Part shown: piece after piece, positions 17,125 to 26,688 of the stretch
Layout of the letters: every line of letters begins with the position of its first letter
Numbering within the stretch: position 1 is the first letter of the stretch
NCBI GenBank assembly: GCA_017882505.1
Contig: JADGPJ010000002.1
Coordinates: 17,073 to 81,072, forward strand
Direction of reading: 5' to 3'
DNA: 64,000 nt
Origin: Solirubrobacterales bacterium
GTDB taxonomy: Bacteria; Actinomycetota; Thermoleophilia; Solirubrobacterales; 70-9
The notes under the pieces: model-generated
The model's input: the letters and a program-made list of their open reading frames with translations, nothing else
Told to the model about the DNA's origin: nothing
Database searches by the model: none
Position numbers and translations under genes: made by a program

Positions 17125-18110
17125 CAATGGGCTCCTTCCAGGGTCGGGATCTGCGGCAAGCGAATGCGGGGCGCGGCGGCAAGGGGGCCGACGAGCTCGA
17201 TCCGGCCGCCGTCGTGGACCAGCAGCCCGCCACGGTCGGCGAGCAGCCGGCGGCCACCCTCGGGACCGGAGAGCAGCGCCGCCTTTGAGAGGGTCTCCGC
17301 CTCGACCGCGGTGTCGCCGAGCGCCGTGGCACCGACAAGGCCGGTCCAGGCCGGCTCGCCGGTCGCGGGGTCGAGCAGGTGGTGGGCGAAGCGGCCGTCG
17401 GCGTCGCGCCAGATGCGGACGTTGAGGCCGGAGGTGGCGACGCCGCCGGAACCGAGCCGCAGGACGTGGGCGCGCTCACCCGTCTGCGGATGTTCGACGA
17501 AGACCTCATAGGGATGGACGAGGGCGTCGGCGCCGCCGATCCGGATGTCGCCGCCGCAGTCGACTATGAAGCGCGAGTAACCCCGGAGGCTGATCGCGAT
17601 CAGGTCGGCGGCCAGGCCCTTGCCGGTGCCGCCGGTATCGAAGCGAAGACCGGGCGGGCGCACGATCTCGCCGGCCTCTTCGTCGATCTCGAAGCCGCGC
17701 CAGCGCTGCTCGGGGCTCGGGGACGCGGCCCGCCGCGGCGGCGCCTCGGCCAGCGCCTCGTCCAGCGGCGCCCCGGTCATCCCAGCCCGTGAGGACTGAT
17801 AGCCGGCGCCCTCGATCTCCCGCAGCAGGGTCGGGTCGACCAGACCGCCGCTGTGCTCGGCGGCCTCGAGGCCGGCCTTCACCGCTCGGCGCAGCAGCGG
17901 CGAGGCGGGGACGCGCTCGCGCGGGTCCTCGTTGAAGGCGCAGAGCTCGCTGCGGGGTTTGAAGCGCGACAGCGCGAGGTCGAAATCGAAGATGAACCGC
18001 CTCGCCATCTCGGCCGCCTCGGCGGCCGGGGCCATCTCCGGCCCGGGCTCGCCGATCAGCAGCCGGACGTGGCTGCCCATCGCATCGAAGGTGATGTCGT
18101 GTTCGCTCAT
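17124..18110 (-). CDS. apbE: FAD:protein FMN transferase (ApbE family)
   Basis: ITFDAMGSHVRLLI; RFDTGGTGKGLAADLIA; FIVDCGGDIRIGG; VATSGLNVRIWRDADGRFAHHLLDPATGEPAWTGLVGATALG. Confidence 0.92.
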   Translation of the reverse strand: MSEHDITFDAMGSHVRLLIGEPGPEMAPAAEAAEMARRFIFDFDLALSRFKPRSELCAFNEDPRERVPASPLLRRAVKAGLEAAEHSGGLVDPTLLREIEGAGYQSSRAGMTGAPLDEALAEAPPRRAASPSPEQRWRGFEIDEEAGEIVRPPGLRFDTGGTGKGLAADLIAISLRGYSRFIVDCGGDIRIGGADALVHPYEVFVEHPQTGERAHVLRLGSGGVATSGLNVRIWRDADGRFAHHLLDPATGEPAWTGLVGATALGDTAVEAETLSKAALLSGPEGGRRLLADRGGLLVHDGGRIELVGPLAAAPRIRLPQIPTLEGAH

Positions 18111-18135
18111 GTGAGTATCCGTTTGGTAGTGGGGC

Positions 18136-18426
18136 TCAGGAGGCGCTGGTCGTGACCGGTTCGGCTCCGTAGGAGGAGCTGGACGCCGGACCGCTGACGA
18201 TGCTGTTCTTGCCGGGGGTCGGGACGACGGTGGTGACGATGCGGCGTTTGATCACCTTCCGTACCTGCACCGGTCCCGTCGCCGTCGCCGTCGATCCGCT
18301 CAGCGAGGGGTCGGCGCCGATGCTCAGCTGGTAGGTGAGCAGGGCGAAGAGCACTCCGAAGAGGGCGACCGAGCCCCAGAGAACCGCTCCGGGGCCAGGT
18401 CGCCGGTTGCGGCGAGCGTCAGTCAT
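18136..18426 (-). CDS. Small single-TM protein ending EPVTTSAS (protein B)
   Basis: RRPGPGAVLWGSVALFGVLFALLTYQLS...AEPVTTSAS; 8-nt overlap with upstream gene. Confidence 0.8.
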   Translation of the reverse strand: MTDARRNRRPGPGAVLWGSVALFGVLFALLTYQLSIGADPSLSGSTATATGPVQVRKVIKRRIVTTVVPTPGKNSIVSGPASSSSYGAEPVTTSAS

Positions 18427-19081
18427 TGCGGCCGCCCTTGGACTCGTGCTCGCCACCGCCACCTGCGCCACCGCCGCTGGACGCGGTCGTGACCGGGGTG
18501 CTGCCGCCACCGGATGATCCGGAGCCGGCGCTGGCGCCACTGGTGTGGGTTACGACCGGGGTGCTGTGTGAGCCGCTGCCCGAGCCGGCCTTGGTGCCGG
18601 AGCCGCTGGTGTGGGTGACCACCGGCGTGCTGTGGGAGCCGCTGCTGCCCGAGCCGGCCTTCGTGCCCGTGGCGGAGCCGCTGGTGTGGGTGACCACCGG
18701 CTGCGTGGCCGACCCGGAGCCGGAGCTGACGGGCGCCGAGTAGGAGCCGCTGGTCGAAGTCGTGACCGGGGTCGACGATGAAGAGTAGGACGGGGTCGAG
18801 CCGCTCGAGGACGACCCGGTGGTGGCGCTGCCGTAAGCGCTCCCAGCGGAACCGCCGGCACCTGCCATCGCCCCTCCCCCGGTCCCGGTTGCGGCGGGAT
18901 GCTTGGGCTTGGCGTGCTTGGTCACGTGGATCGTCCTGCGGATCACTTTGGTGCGGACAAGCGGTTTGGCGGCGACCGTCGCGCTCGACTGGCTCTGGCC
19001 GTTGCTCAGCGCCAGGCCGGCGAGTCCTCCTAGGCCGACGATGGTTGCTGCGGCAGCGATGCGGGTTCTCAGTCTGTTCAC
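18419..19081 (-). CDS. Secreted/membrane-anchored Ser/Thr/Gly repeat protein with five P-V-[VT]-T-x-[ST]-S motifs (protein C)
   Basis: GTG start behind GAGGAG RBS; TM VGLGGLAGLALS; TPVTTSTSGS, QPVVTHTSGSATG, TPVVTHTSGSGT, TPVVTHTSGASAG, TPVTTASSGGG. Confidence 0.8.
   Translation of the reverse strand: MNRLRTRIAAAATIVGLGGLAGLALSNGQSQSSATVAAKPLVRTKVIRRTIHVTKHAKPKHPAATGTGGGAMAGAGGSAGSAYGSATTGSSSSGSTPSYSSSSTPVTTSTSGSYSAPVSSGSGSATQPVVTHTSGSATGTKAGSGSSGSHSTPVVTHTSGSGTKAGSGSGSHSTPVVTHTSGASAGSGSSGGGSTPVTTASSGGGAGGGGEHESKGGRND
18541..18700. repeat. Degenerate tandem repeat inside protein C gene
   Basis: tggtgtggg-t-[t/g]a-[c/g].. units beginning at 18541, 18607 and 18682 (spacing 66 and 75 nt) encoding PVVTHTSG. 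Confidence 0.75.
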
Positions 19082-19220
19082 GGCGATCTCCTCTTTGGCT
19101 GAAGTTGCCGGGCCATCTTGCAAGCGGCCCATGCAAGGGCAGGTCAGACGCGGGTAAAGGGCTGGCAAAACCTCTTCGCGTCCCGCTCGGAGGCCCACGT
19201 CGCGCCGGTACAGTGGCCAG

Positions 19221-19946
<726 letters not shown>

Positions 19947-19981
19947 GCCTCAGGGCCACCCTCCTGCTGGCGCTGGCCTAC

Positions 19982-21310
19982 GTGCTGCTGCTGGCGCTGA
20001 TCGCGCTCGGCGTGCCGCTGGCGCTGAGCCTGCGCGACCGGGTGGGCTCGGAGGTGCGCAGCCAGGCGCTCAGCCAGGCACAGGTGGTGGCGACTTCGGC
20101 GGCGGAGCTGGTCGAACCGGCGCGCACCGGCGTGCTCAACCGGCTGGTGCGACGCTCGGCGGAAAGCGTCCGCGGCCGGGTCATCGTGGTCGACTCGAAC
20201 GGCCGCCTGCTTGCCGACTCGGCGGGGGAGAACGTCGGGCGCAGCTACGCCGACCGCCCGGAGATGAAGGCGGCGCTGCGTGGCCACACCGAGCAGATCA
20301 CCCGCAACAGCGAGACCCTCGGCACCGAAATCCTCGCCACCGCCGTCCCCGTCCTCGAGCACACCAAGCCCCACGGGGCGGTGCGGATCACCCAGAGCGT
20401 CGATGCGGTCAACCGGGCGGTGCGGACCTCGATTCTCGACGTCGCGGCGCTGGCGGCGATCGTCCTCGCCCTGGGGATGATCGCGGGCGCCCTGATCGCC
20501 GCGCAGATCGCCCGACCGATCCGGCGACTGGACCGGGCCGCGCGGCGGGTCGCGGACGGTGACCTCGACGCCACGGTGGCCGTCGAGGGGAGCACCGAGC
20601 AGCGCTCCCTGGCGCGGACCTTCAACGAGATGACCCTTCGCGTCAAACGACTGCTGCGGGTGCAGCAGGACTTCGTCGCCGACGCCTCGCACCAGCTGCG
20701 CACGCCGCTGACCGGTTTGCGACTGCGGCTGGAGGGACTGGGAGAGCGCTTCCGCGGCAACCGAGAGGTCGACGCGGAGGTCGGGGCGGCGATGCGCGAG
20801 ATCGACCGGCTCTCGTCGATCGTCGACGAGCTGCTGATCCTCAGCCGCGCCGGCGAGCACGAACTTCCCGGCGAGGAGCTCGACCTCGCCGCGGCGAGCC
20901 ACCGCGCCGGCGAGCGCTGGCGGGCGACCGCCGCCGAGCGCGAGATCGAGCTCGAGGTGCGGGGCGTTGACGAGGGTGCCGTGGGATGGTGCGCCGGGCC
21001 GGACCTGGACCGTTCGATCGATGCGTTGGTCGAGAACGCGTTGCTCTACTCGCCGGCCGGGTCGACCGTGACGATCGCCTTCGGCCCCGGACGGATCGAG
21101 GTCCTCGACCGCGGCCCCGGCCTCGCCCCCGGCGAGGAGAACGCGGTCTTCGAGCGCTTCAGCCGCGGCAGTGCCGGCCAGCGCGGCCCCAGCGGGACCG
21201 GGCTCGGGCTGCCGATCGCGCGGGAGCTGACGCGCCAGTGGGGTGGCGACGTGCAGCTCTTCAACCGCGACGGCGGTGGCCTGCGCGCCATCATTGAGGT
21301 GCGCCAATGA
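19982..21310 (+). CDS. HAMP-containing sensor histidine kinase (start uncertain)
   Basis: DASHQLRTPLTGLRLRLEGLGERF; ALVENALLYSPAGSTV; GPSGTGLGLPIARELTRQWGGDV. Confidence 0.95.
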   Translation: MLLLALIALGVPLALSLRDRVGSEVRSQALSQAQVVATSAAELVEPARTGVLNRLVRRSAESVRGRVIVVDSNGRLLADSAGENVGRSYADRPEMKAALRGHTEQITRNSETLGTEILATAVPVLEHTKPHGAVRITQSVDAVNRAVRTSILDVAALAAIVLALGMIAGALIAAQIARPIRRLDRAARRVADGDLDATVAVEGSTEQRSLARTFNEMTLRVKRLLRVQQDFVADASHQLRTPLTGLRLRLEGLGERFRGNREVDAEVGAAMREIDRLSSIVDELLILSRAGEHELPGEELDLAAASHRAGERWRATAAEREIELEVRGVDEGAVGWCAGPDLDRSIDALVENALLYSPAGSTVTIAFGPGRIEVLDRGPGLAPGEENAVFERFSRGSAGQRGPSGTGLGLPIARELTRQWGGDVQLFNRDGGGLRAIIEVRQ

Positions 21311-21669
21311 GTCTTCCCGCCACCGCCAAGTGGATCGGACTGGCCCTGCTCGGGCTGGCGATCGCGGCCGCGGTCGCGATCGCGGCCACCAACCTCGTCA
21401 GCCAGCAGATCGGAATCGCTTCCGAGTCGATCTCCGCCGGCGACGCGCTGGCGCCCGCTGTCAGCGCGGCGAAAGGGGGCGGCGGCTCGACCGGCAACAG
21501 AGGGGAAAGCACCGGTCCAACGACGTCCGAAGAAACCACGACGACGACGCCAACTCAGCCGCCCACGACCGAATCAACGGAACCGAGTGTCCCCACCGAA
21601 TCGAGCGAACCACGTGACGAGCACGGCGGCAGCAGCAGCCACGGTGGCCACGAGAGTTCAGACGACTAA
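21307..21669 (+). CDS. Small single-TM, Ser/Thr/Glu/His-rich protein coupled to histidine kinase
   Basis: ATG overlaps kinase stop; TM WIGLALLGLAIAAAVAIAATNLV then TTSEETTTTTPTQPPTTESTEPS...DEHGGSSSHGGHESSDD. Confidence 0.7.
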   Translation: MSLPATAKWIGLALLGLAIAAAVAIAATNLVSQQIGIASESISAGDALAPAVSAAKGGGGSTGNRGESTGPTTSEETTTTTPTQPPTTESTEPSVPTESSEPRDEHGGSSSHGGHESSDD

Positions 21670-21796
21670 CTCAGGCAGCGGCGCCGACCAGCTCGCGCTC
21701 GCTGGGGGCGGCGCTCTCCCGGCGCGGCTCGATCGTCACCTGCGTGACCGGCAGCTCGATCGCCCGCCCAAGCCGGTCGGGGAGGCCGAGCCGGAG

Positions 21797-22138
21797 CTAG
21801 CGTGAGATCCCGCGCGGCAGGGTCGAGACGATCACCTCGTCGAACTCGCGGGCGTGGAGCACGTCGCCGACGGCGGCGAAGGGGTCCGGATCGCCGACGA
21901 TCGCCCCGTCGAAATCGAGTCCCGAGCCGCGCATGCGCTCGGCCGCAGCCTCGGCCCGGCCGATCGCGTCCCCCCAGCCAGCTTTCATGTCAGCCGCCCA
22001 GGCGAGGCCTCGCGGCACCGCCGGGACCAGCAGGGTGAAGCGGGCGGAGGAGCCGGCGGCATGGCGCTCCAGCTCCGAGATCAGCTGCGGGGAATCGGCG
22101 GTGCGATTTGCGACTACCAGGATCTTCTGCTTCGACAT
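21797..22138 (-). CDS. Universal-stress-protein-like small protein
   Basis: MSKQKILVVANRTADSPQLISELERHAAGSSARFTLLVPAV...GDPDPFAAVGDVLHAREFDEVIVSTLPRGISR. Confidence 0.65.
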   Translation of the reverse strand: MSKQKILVVANRTADSPQLISELERHAAGSSARFTLLVPAVPRGLAWAADMKAGWGDAIGRAEAAAERMRGSGLDFDGAIVGDPDPFAAVGDVLHAREFDEVIVSTLPRGISR

Positions 22139-22229
22139 CGTTGCCTCCTTTGCGGATTGCCCGACCAACCCTGCACGCACTCCGTAACCGGGAGCTAAGG
22201 CCGGGCTCAGAGTTGGCCGAAGATCGGCG

Positions 22230-22502
22230 CTAGTCGTCGCGGATGGCGATCCCGCCGCCGCCGCCGCTCGCCCGGGTCACGATCGGGGCCCTGGCGGTCG
22301 CCCCGCTCTTGACCGCGACGGTCTGGCTTGCGGGCACCGCGGAGGCGCCGCTGGCGGTGGTGACGACGGACGCGGTGGTGCCGGCGCTCGTCTGCTGGGT
22401 CGCGGCGGGCACGCCAGGGTTGGACCCGAGTGCGGCACCGCCGAGGGCGCCGAGTCCCAGCACCGTCGCCGTCGCAAACACCTTCGCTCTTCGGTTGCTC
22501 AT
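22230..22502 (-). CDS. Small secreted/anchored protein with SVVTTASG and APIVTRASGG motifs (protein D; paralog of protein C N-terminus)
   Basis: MSNRRAKVFATATVLGLGALGGAALGSN...SVVTTASGAS...VKSGATARAPIVTRASGGGGGIAIRDD*. Confidence 0.7.
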   Translation of the reverse strand: MSNRRAKVFATATVLGLGALGGAALGSNPGVPAATQQTSAGTTASVVTTASGASAVPASQTVAVKSGATARAPIVTRASGGGGGIAIRDD

Positions 22503-22708
22503 GGTTCGCTCCTTAGCAGTTGGTCGATCCATACTGCGCCACGGCCGGCAAGCCAACGGCCAAGCGAAGGCCAAGAGTTGGTGAAGTCGGAGCCCCGCGA
22601 GTGGGGTCCAGCCGAGCCCCACCCTCACATCGAAGCACGCCGGCTGTCTATTTTGGGAGTTTGGGTGAGTCTCGTGGGGACGCCAAAGCCCACCGCGGAA
22701 CCGACCGT

Positions 22709-23167
22709 TTAGCCCCCGCCGCCGCCCGGCGGGGGCGGATCGGTGGCGTAGAGCCTGGTGAGAGCGGCGACGAGCTGCGCCTGCTCGGACGAGGAGAGGC
22801 TGGCGGCAGGGTGGATCAACGTGTACTGCGTTGGCGGCATCTCGCCGCTGGAGACGTTCTCGACGACATCGCCGAGTTCGGGCTGGCCCCGGTTCCATTC
22901 GGAGAAGTTGAGAATGCCGCGACCGTCTTCGACGTCGTGCTGGACCAGCCAGGAGACGGGAGCGATGTTCGAATACCAGCGCCACTTGGTCAGGTTGCTG
23001 TGACAGTCGTAACAGGACTGCACGGCGAGCTGCCCCCCGGTGCCCGGAGGCCACTTTGCGGCCTGGGTCACGGGCGGGTTGGAGTGGTCACGCCCGTAGG
23101 GGACCAGCTGGATCAGGAGCAGGCCCGCGAGCCCGCCGAGAACCACGTACCTGAGTACTCGTCGCAT
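22709..23167 (-). CDS. Membrane-anchored c-type heme-binding domain protein
   Basis: N-terminal TM, SCYDCHSNLTKWRWYSNIAPVSWLVQHDVEDGRGILNFSEW typical of the Haem_bd family. Confidence 0.88.
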   Translation of the reverse strand: MRRVLRYVVLGGLAGLLLIQLVPYGRDHSNPPVTQAAKWPPGTGGQLAVQSCYDCHSNLTKWRWYSNIAPVSWLVQHDVEDGRGILNFSEWNRGQPELGDVVENVSSGEMPPTQYTLIHPAASLSSSEQAQLVAALTRLYATDPPPPGGGGG

Positions 23168-23198
23168 GCGGGAAGAGCATGACGACCCGGCCAGACCC

Positions 23199-24230
23199 TC
23201 AGCCGATCGCCACCATGCGCTCGATCGGGATCCGCGCCCGCTCGGCGATGTCGGCCGGAACGCTGACCTCGAACCTCATCTCCGCCAGTGAGTCGCGCAG
23301 CTTCGGCAGCGTGATCATCTTCATGTATTTGCAGAAGGCCATCCGGTTGGCCTCGATCAGGTTCGCCTGCGGCGCCGCCTGCTGCAGCGGGTAGAGCATC
23401 CCGTTCTCGGTGGCGACGATGAAGCTGCCGTCCGGGTGCTCTTCGACGTGCTTCAGCATCCCCGAGGTGGAGAGCATGTGGACGCCGTCGGGCTCGATGT
23501 CGCCGGCGGCGACGTACTCCATCGCCTGCGTCGAGCAGCCGCACTCGGGGTGGATCAGGAACTCGGCCTCGGGGTTTTCGGCCCGGGTCTGGGCGATGTC
23601 CTCCGGGCGGATGCCGGCGTGGACGTGGCACTCGCCGTCCCAGATGTGGAAGCGGCCGCGCCGCTCGGGTTCGTCGATGAGCCCGGTCTCGCGCTCGACG
23701 AAGGCGCCGAGCCACATGTCGGGGCCGAAGAGGATCTCGGCCTCGGGGCCGTGCTCGGCCCAGATGTGCTCGACGACGCTGACCGCGTTCGAGGAGGTGC
23801 AGCAGTAATCGGTCTCCGCCTTCACCTCGGCCGAGGTGTTGACGTACATCACGACCAGGGCGCCGGGGTGCTCGGCCTTCCAGGCGCGCAGCTGGTCGGC
23901 GTCGATCGAGTCGGCAAGCGAGCAGCCGGCGTCGAGGTCGGGGATCAGGACCTTCTTCTGTGGCGAGAGGATCGAAGCCGTCTCGGCCATGAAGTGGACG
24001 CCGCAGAAGGCGATCACCTCGGCGTCGGTGGCGGCCGCCTGGCGCGAGAGCGCCAGCGAGTCGCCCATCTGATCGGCGACGTCCTGAACCTCGGGCAGCT
24101 GGTAGTTGTGGGCGAGGATGACGGCGTTGCGCTGAGCGGCGAGCGCTCGGATCTCCTCGCTGAGGGCAGCGATCTCGTCGGGCGTTAGAGCGTCCGGTGC
24201 CGTGGGTTGGATCGTCGGGAGCTCCTGCAT
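23199..24230 (-). CDS. nadA: Quinolinate synthase NadA
   Basis: NAVILAHNYQLPEVQDVADQMGDSLALSRQAA; HPECGCSTQAMEY; TENGMLYPLQQAAP. Confidence 0.97.
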   Translation of the reverse strand: MQELPTIQPTAPDALTPDEIAALSEEIRALAAQRNAVILAHNYQLPEVQDVADQMGDSLALSRQAAATDAEVIAFCGVHFMAETASILSPQKKVLIPDLDAGCSLADSIDADQLRAWKAEHPGALVVMYVNTSAEVKAETDYCCTSSNAVSVVEHIWAEHGPEAEILFGPDMWLGAFVERETGLIDEPERRGRFHIWDGECHVHAGIRPEDIAQTRAENPEAEFLIHPECGCSTQAMEYVAAGDIEPDGVHMLSTSGMLKHVEEHPDGSFIVATENGMLYPLQQAAPQANLIEANRMAFCKYMKMITLPKLRDSLAEMRFEVSVPADIAERARIPIERMVAIG

Positions 24231-24260
24231 GAGCCCTTCCTTTCCTGCTGTTCGCCGGCA

Positions 24261-24290
24261 GACCTTCGAAGGTCGAACCAGGTCGAATGA
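24261..24290. promoter_or_regulatory. Candidate operator upstream of nadA
   Basis: Perfect 14-bp palindrome GACCTTCGAAGGTC (24261..24274) merging into direct repeat AGGTCGAA-cc-AGGTCGAA. Confidence 0.5.
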
Positions 24291-24415
24291 ACGTGGAACG
24301 GAGTCTAGCGGCCGGCTTTGCCTGGCCGGCGTGGGGAGGGTCCTACGGACGGGCCAAACAGGGTCCGTTCTCGACCCTCCCCCCGCCGGCCCCACGGAGG
24401 CGGCAGACTTTGTTC

Positions 24416-25261
24416 ATGCCCGAGCTGCCTGAGGTCGAGATCGTCGCGCGGCGGCTGAACAGCAGTCTCTCCGGAGCTGTCGTCGAATCGGCGTCGGCTC
24501 CCGGGATGAATGTGATGAAGACCTTCGAGCCGCCGCTGGAAGCCTTGACCGGGCGCAACGTCACGCGAGTACGACGGGTCGGCAAGATGCCGGTGGTCGA
24601 GTTCGGCGACCTGGCGCTGCTGGTCCACCTGATGTCGGCGGGCCGGCTGAAGGCGTTCGACAAACGGGCGTCGGCGAAAGACCGGGCCTCGCGGGTGCTG
24701 ATCCGCCTCGCCGACGGGCGCGAGCTGCGGCTGCGGGAGTTCGGGACCAAGCAGCGGGCCTGGGCGAAGCTGCTGGCGACCGAGGCCGTGGCCGAGGACG
24801 AGATGGTGAAGTCGCTGGGCCCCGAAGCCTGGCCCCCTCCTTCGCTCGAGGAGCTGGCCGCGGCGGTCGATCACCCCAGGCACCTGCATCCGCTGTTGCG
24901 CCACCAGAAAGACATCGCCGGAATCGGCCGCTCCTGGGTCGACGAGATCCTCTGGGAGGCGCGGCTATCGCCGTTCAAGAAGGGGTCGGAGCTGGACCCG
25001 GGGGAGATCGAGCGCCTGCACGCCGCCCTCCACGTCCTCGGCGACGCGATCGACCACTACGAGCAGACGATCGGCGAGCAGGTCCCCGACAAGGTGCCGA
25101 TGCCGCTCCAGGTCCACCGTCGCGAGGGGCAGCCCTGCCCCCGTTGCGGAACCACGATCGAGGCCGTCTTCTTCTCCGAGCACCAGACCAACTACTGCCC
25201 CAAGGAGCAGACCGGCGGCCGCGTCCTCAAAGACCGCCGCCTCTCGCGGCTACTCAAGTAG
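24416..25261 (+). CDS. mutM: Formamidopyrimidine-DNA glycosylase
   Basis: MPELPEVEIVARRL; HLMSAGRLK; zinc finger CPRCGTTIEAVFFSEHQTNYCPKEQ. Confidence 0.96.
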   Translation: MPELPEVEIVARRLNSSLSGAVVESASAPGMNVMKTFEPPLEALTGRNVTRVRRVGKMPVVEFGDLALLVHLMSAGRLKAFDKRASAKDRASRVLIRLADGRELRLREFGTKQRAWAKLLATEAVAEDEMVKSLGPEAWPPPSLEELAAAVDHPRHLHPLLRHQKDIAGIGRSWVDEILWEARLSPFKKGSELDPGEIERLHAALHVLGDAIDHYEQTIGEQVPDKVPMPLQVHRREGQPCPRCGTTIEAVFFSEHQTNYCPKEQTGGRVLKDRRLSRLLK

Positions 25262-26114
25262 CTGGTTCGAGCAGGAGACTGAAGTCGAGGGTCGGGGCCG
25301 AATGGGTGAGGGCGCCGATCGAGATGAAGTCGACGCCGGTCTCGGCGATCGCCCGCACCGTCTCCATGCTGACGCCGCCCGAGGCCTCGAGCGAGGGTCC
25401 CTTGCCGGCGCCCGAGTTCTCGTCGCGAAGCTTCACCGCGCCGCGCAGGGTCTCGGTGTCCATGTTGTCGAGCAGCAGCAGGTCAGCGCCCGTGCCGAGC
25501 GCGTAGGCGGTTTCGTCGAGGTTGCGGACCTCGACCTCGATCGCCAGGTCCGGATATGAAGTGCGGGCGCCGTGGACGGCCTTGGCGAGGCTTCCGGCGA
25601 GGGCGATGTGGTTCTCCTTGATCAGGATCGCGTCGTAGAGGCCCATGCGGTGGTTGCGACCGCCGCCGGCGGCAACCGCGGCCTTCTCCAGCCGCCGCAG
25701 CCCCGGCGTCGTCTTGCGGGTGTCGAGGATGCGGGCGCCGGTGCCGGCGACCGCCTCAACGAAGCGGGCCGTCAGCGTCGCCACTCCGGAGAGGTGCCCA
25801 AGGAAGTTGAGCGCGGTCCGCTCCGCCACCAGCAGCGAACGCGCCGAGCCGGTGGCGAGCAGCACGTCGGCCGGCACCTCCTCCCTCCACCGCCCCTCGA
25901 CGACGAGGTTGTCGACGTCATCGACCCCGCACTGGCGCATCGTCTCGGCGACCACCGCCAGACCGCTGACCACTCCCGGCTGTTTCTGGACGATCCGGGC
26001 GCGGGCGCGGGCGGCGGCCGGCACCGTCGACTCCGAGGTCACGTCGCCGGTGCCGACGTCCTCGGCGAGGGCGCGGGCGACCAGGTCCTCGAGCGGCTCC
26101 CCGGGTTCGGCCAT
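25254..26114 (-). CDS. nadC: Nicotinate-nucleotide pyrophosphorylase NadC
   Basis: EDVGTGDVTSES; ERTALNFLGHLSGVAT; ILDTRKTTPGLRRLEKAAVAAGGGRNHRMGLYDAILIKENH. Confidence 0.97.
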   Translation of the reverse strand: MAEPGEPLEDLVARALAEDVGTGDVTSESTVPAAARARARIVQKQPGVVSGLAVVAETMRQCGVDDVDNLVVEGRWREEVPADVLLATGSARSLLVAERTALNFLGHLSGVATLTARFVEAVAGTGARILDTRKTTPGLRRLEKAAVAAGGGRNHRMGLYDAILIKENHIALAGSLAKAVHGARTSYPDLAIEVEVRNLDETAYALGTGADLLLLDNMDTETLRGAVKLRDENSGAGKGPSLEASGGVSMETVRAIAETGVDFISIGALTHSAPTLDFSLLLEPAT

Positions 26115-26226
26115 CGCGCCAGCCTAGATCACCGCCGAGCTCGGTTTCGTTCGGCATAGCGCAACAAAACGCGAGCTCAGCGGTCGGACCTCACGTTTCG
26201 GGCTATCGCCGCGTTTAATCCACAGA

Positions 26227-26688
26227 GTGAGTGCACTGCCGCCCTTCCAGGTCCTGATCGACGAGCACGCCGGCGACGTGATGGCGGTGCTGCGCGCGGC
26301 GGTCGGCCGCGACGGCGCCGAGGACTGCTTCCAGGAGACGTTCCTCTCCGCCCTGCGGGCCTACCCGCAGCTGAAAGACAGCGGCAACCTGCGCGGCTGG
26401 CTGATCACGATCGCCCACCGCAAGGCCGTCGATCACCACCGTGCCCGCGGCCGCAGGCCGCTGCCGGTCGCCGAAGTGGCCGAGGTGGCGGTCGAGGACC
26501 CGCGGCCGGGTGGGGATATCTGGGCGGCGGTCGGCGGCCTGCCACCGAAGCAGCGGGCAGCGGTGACCCTGCGCTACGCCGGCGATCTCCCCCACGCCGA
26601 GATCGCCGACGCCCTCGGCTGCTCGCCCGCGGCGGCGCGACGCAGCCTGCACGAGGGAATCAAACGACTGAGGAAGGAGCTGGCATGA
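26227..26688 (+). CDS. ECF-type RNA polymerase sigma factor
   Basis: DCFQETFLSALRAYPQLKDSGNLRGWLITIAHRKAVDHHR; PPKQRAAVTLRYAGDLPHAEIADALGCSPAAARRSLHEGIKRLR. Confidence 0.9.
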   Translation: MSALPPFQVLIDEHAGDVMAVLRAAVGRDGAEDCFQETFLSALRAYPQLKDSGNLRGWLITIAHRKAVDHHRARGRRPLPVAEVAEVAVEDPRPGGDIWAAVGGLPPKQRAAVTLRYAGDLPHAEIADALGCSPAAARRSLHEGIKRLRKELA

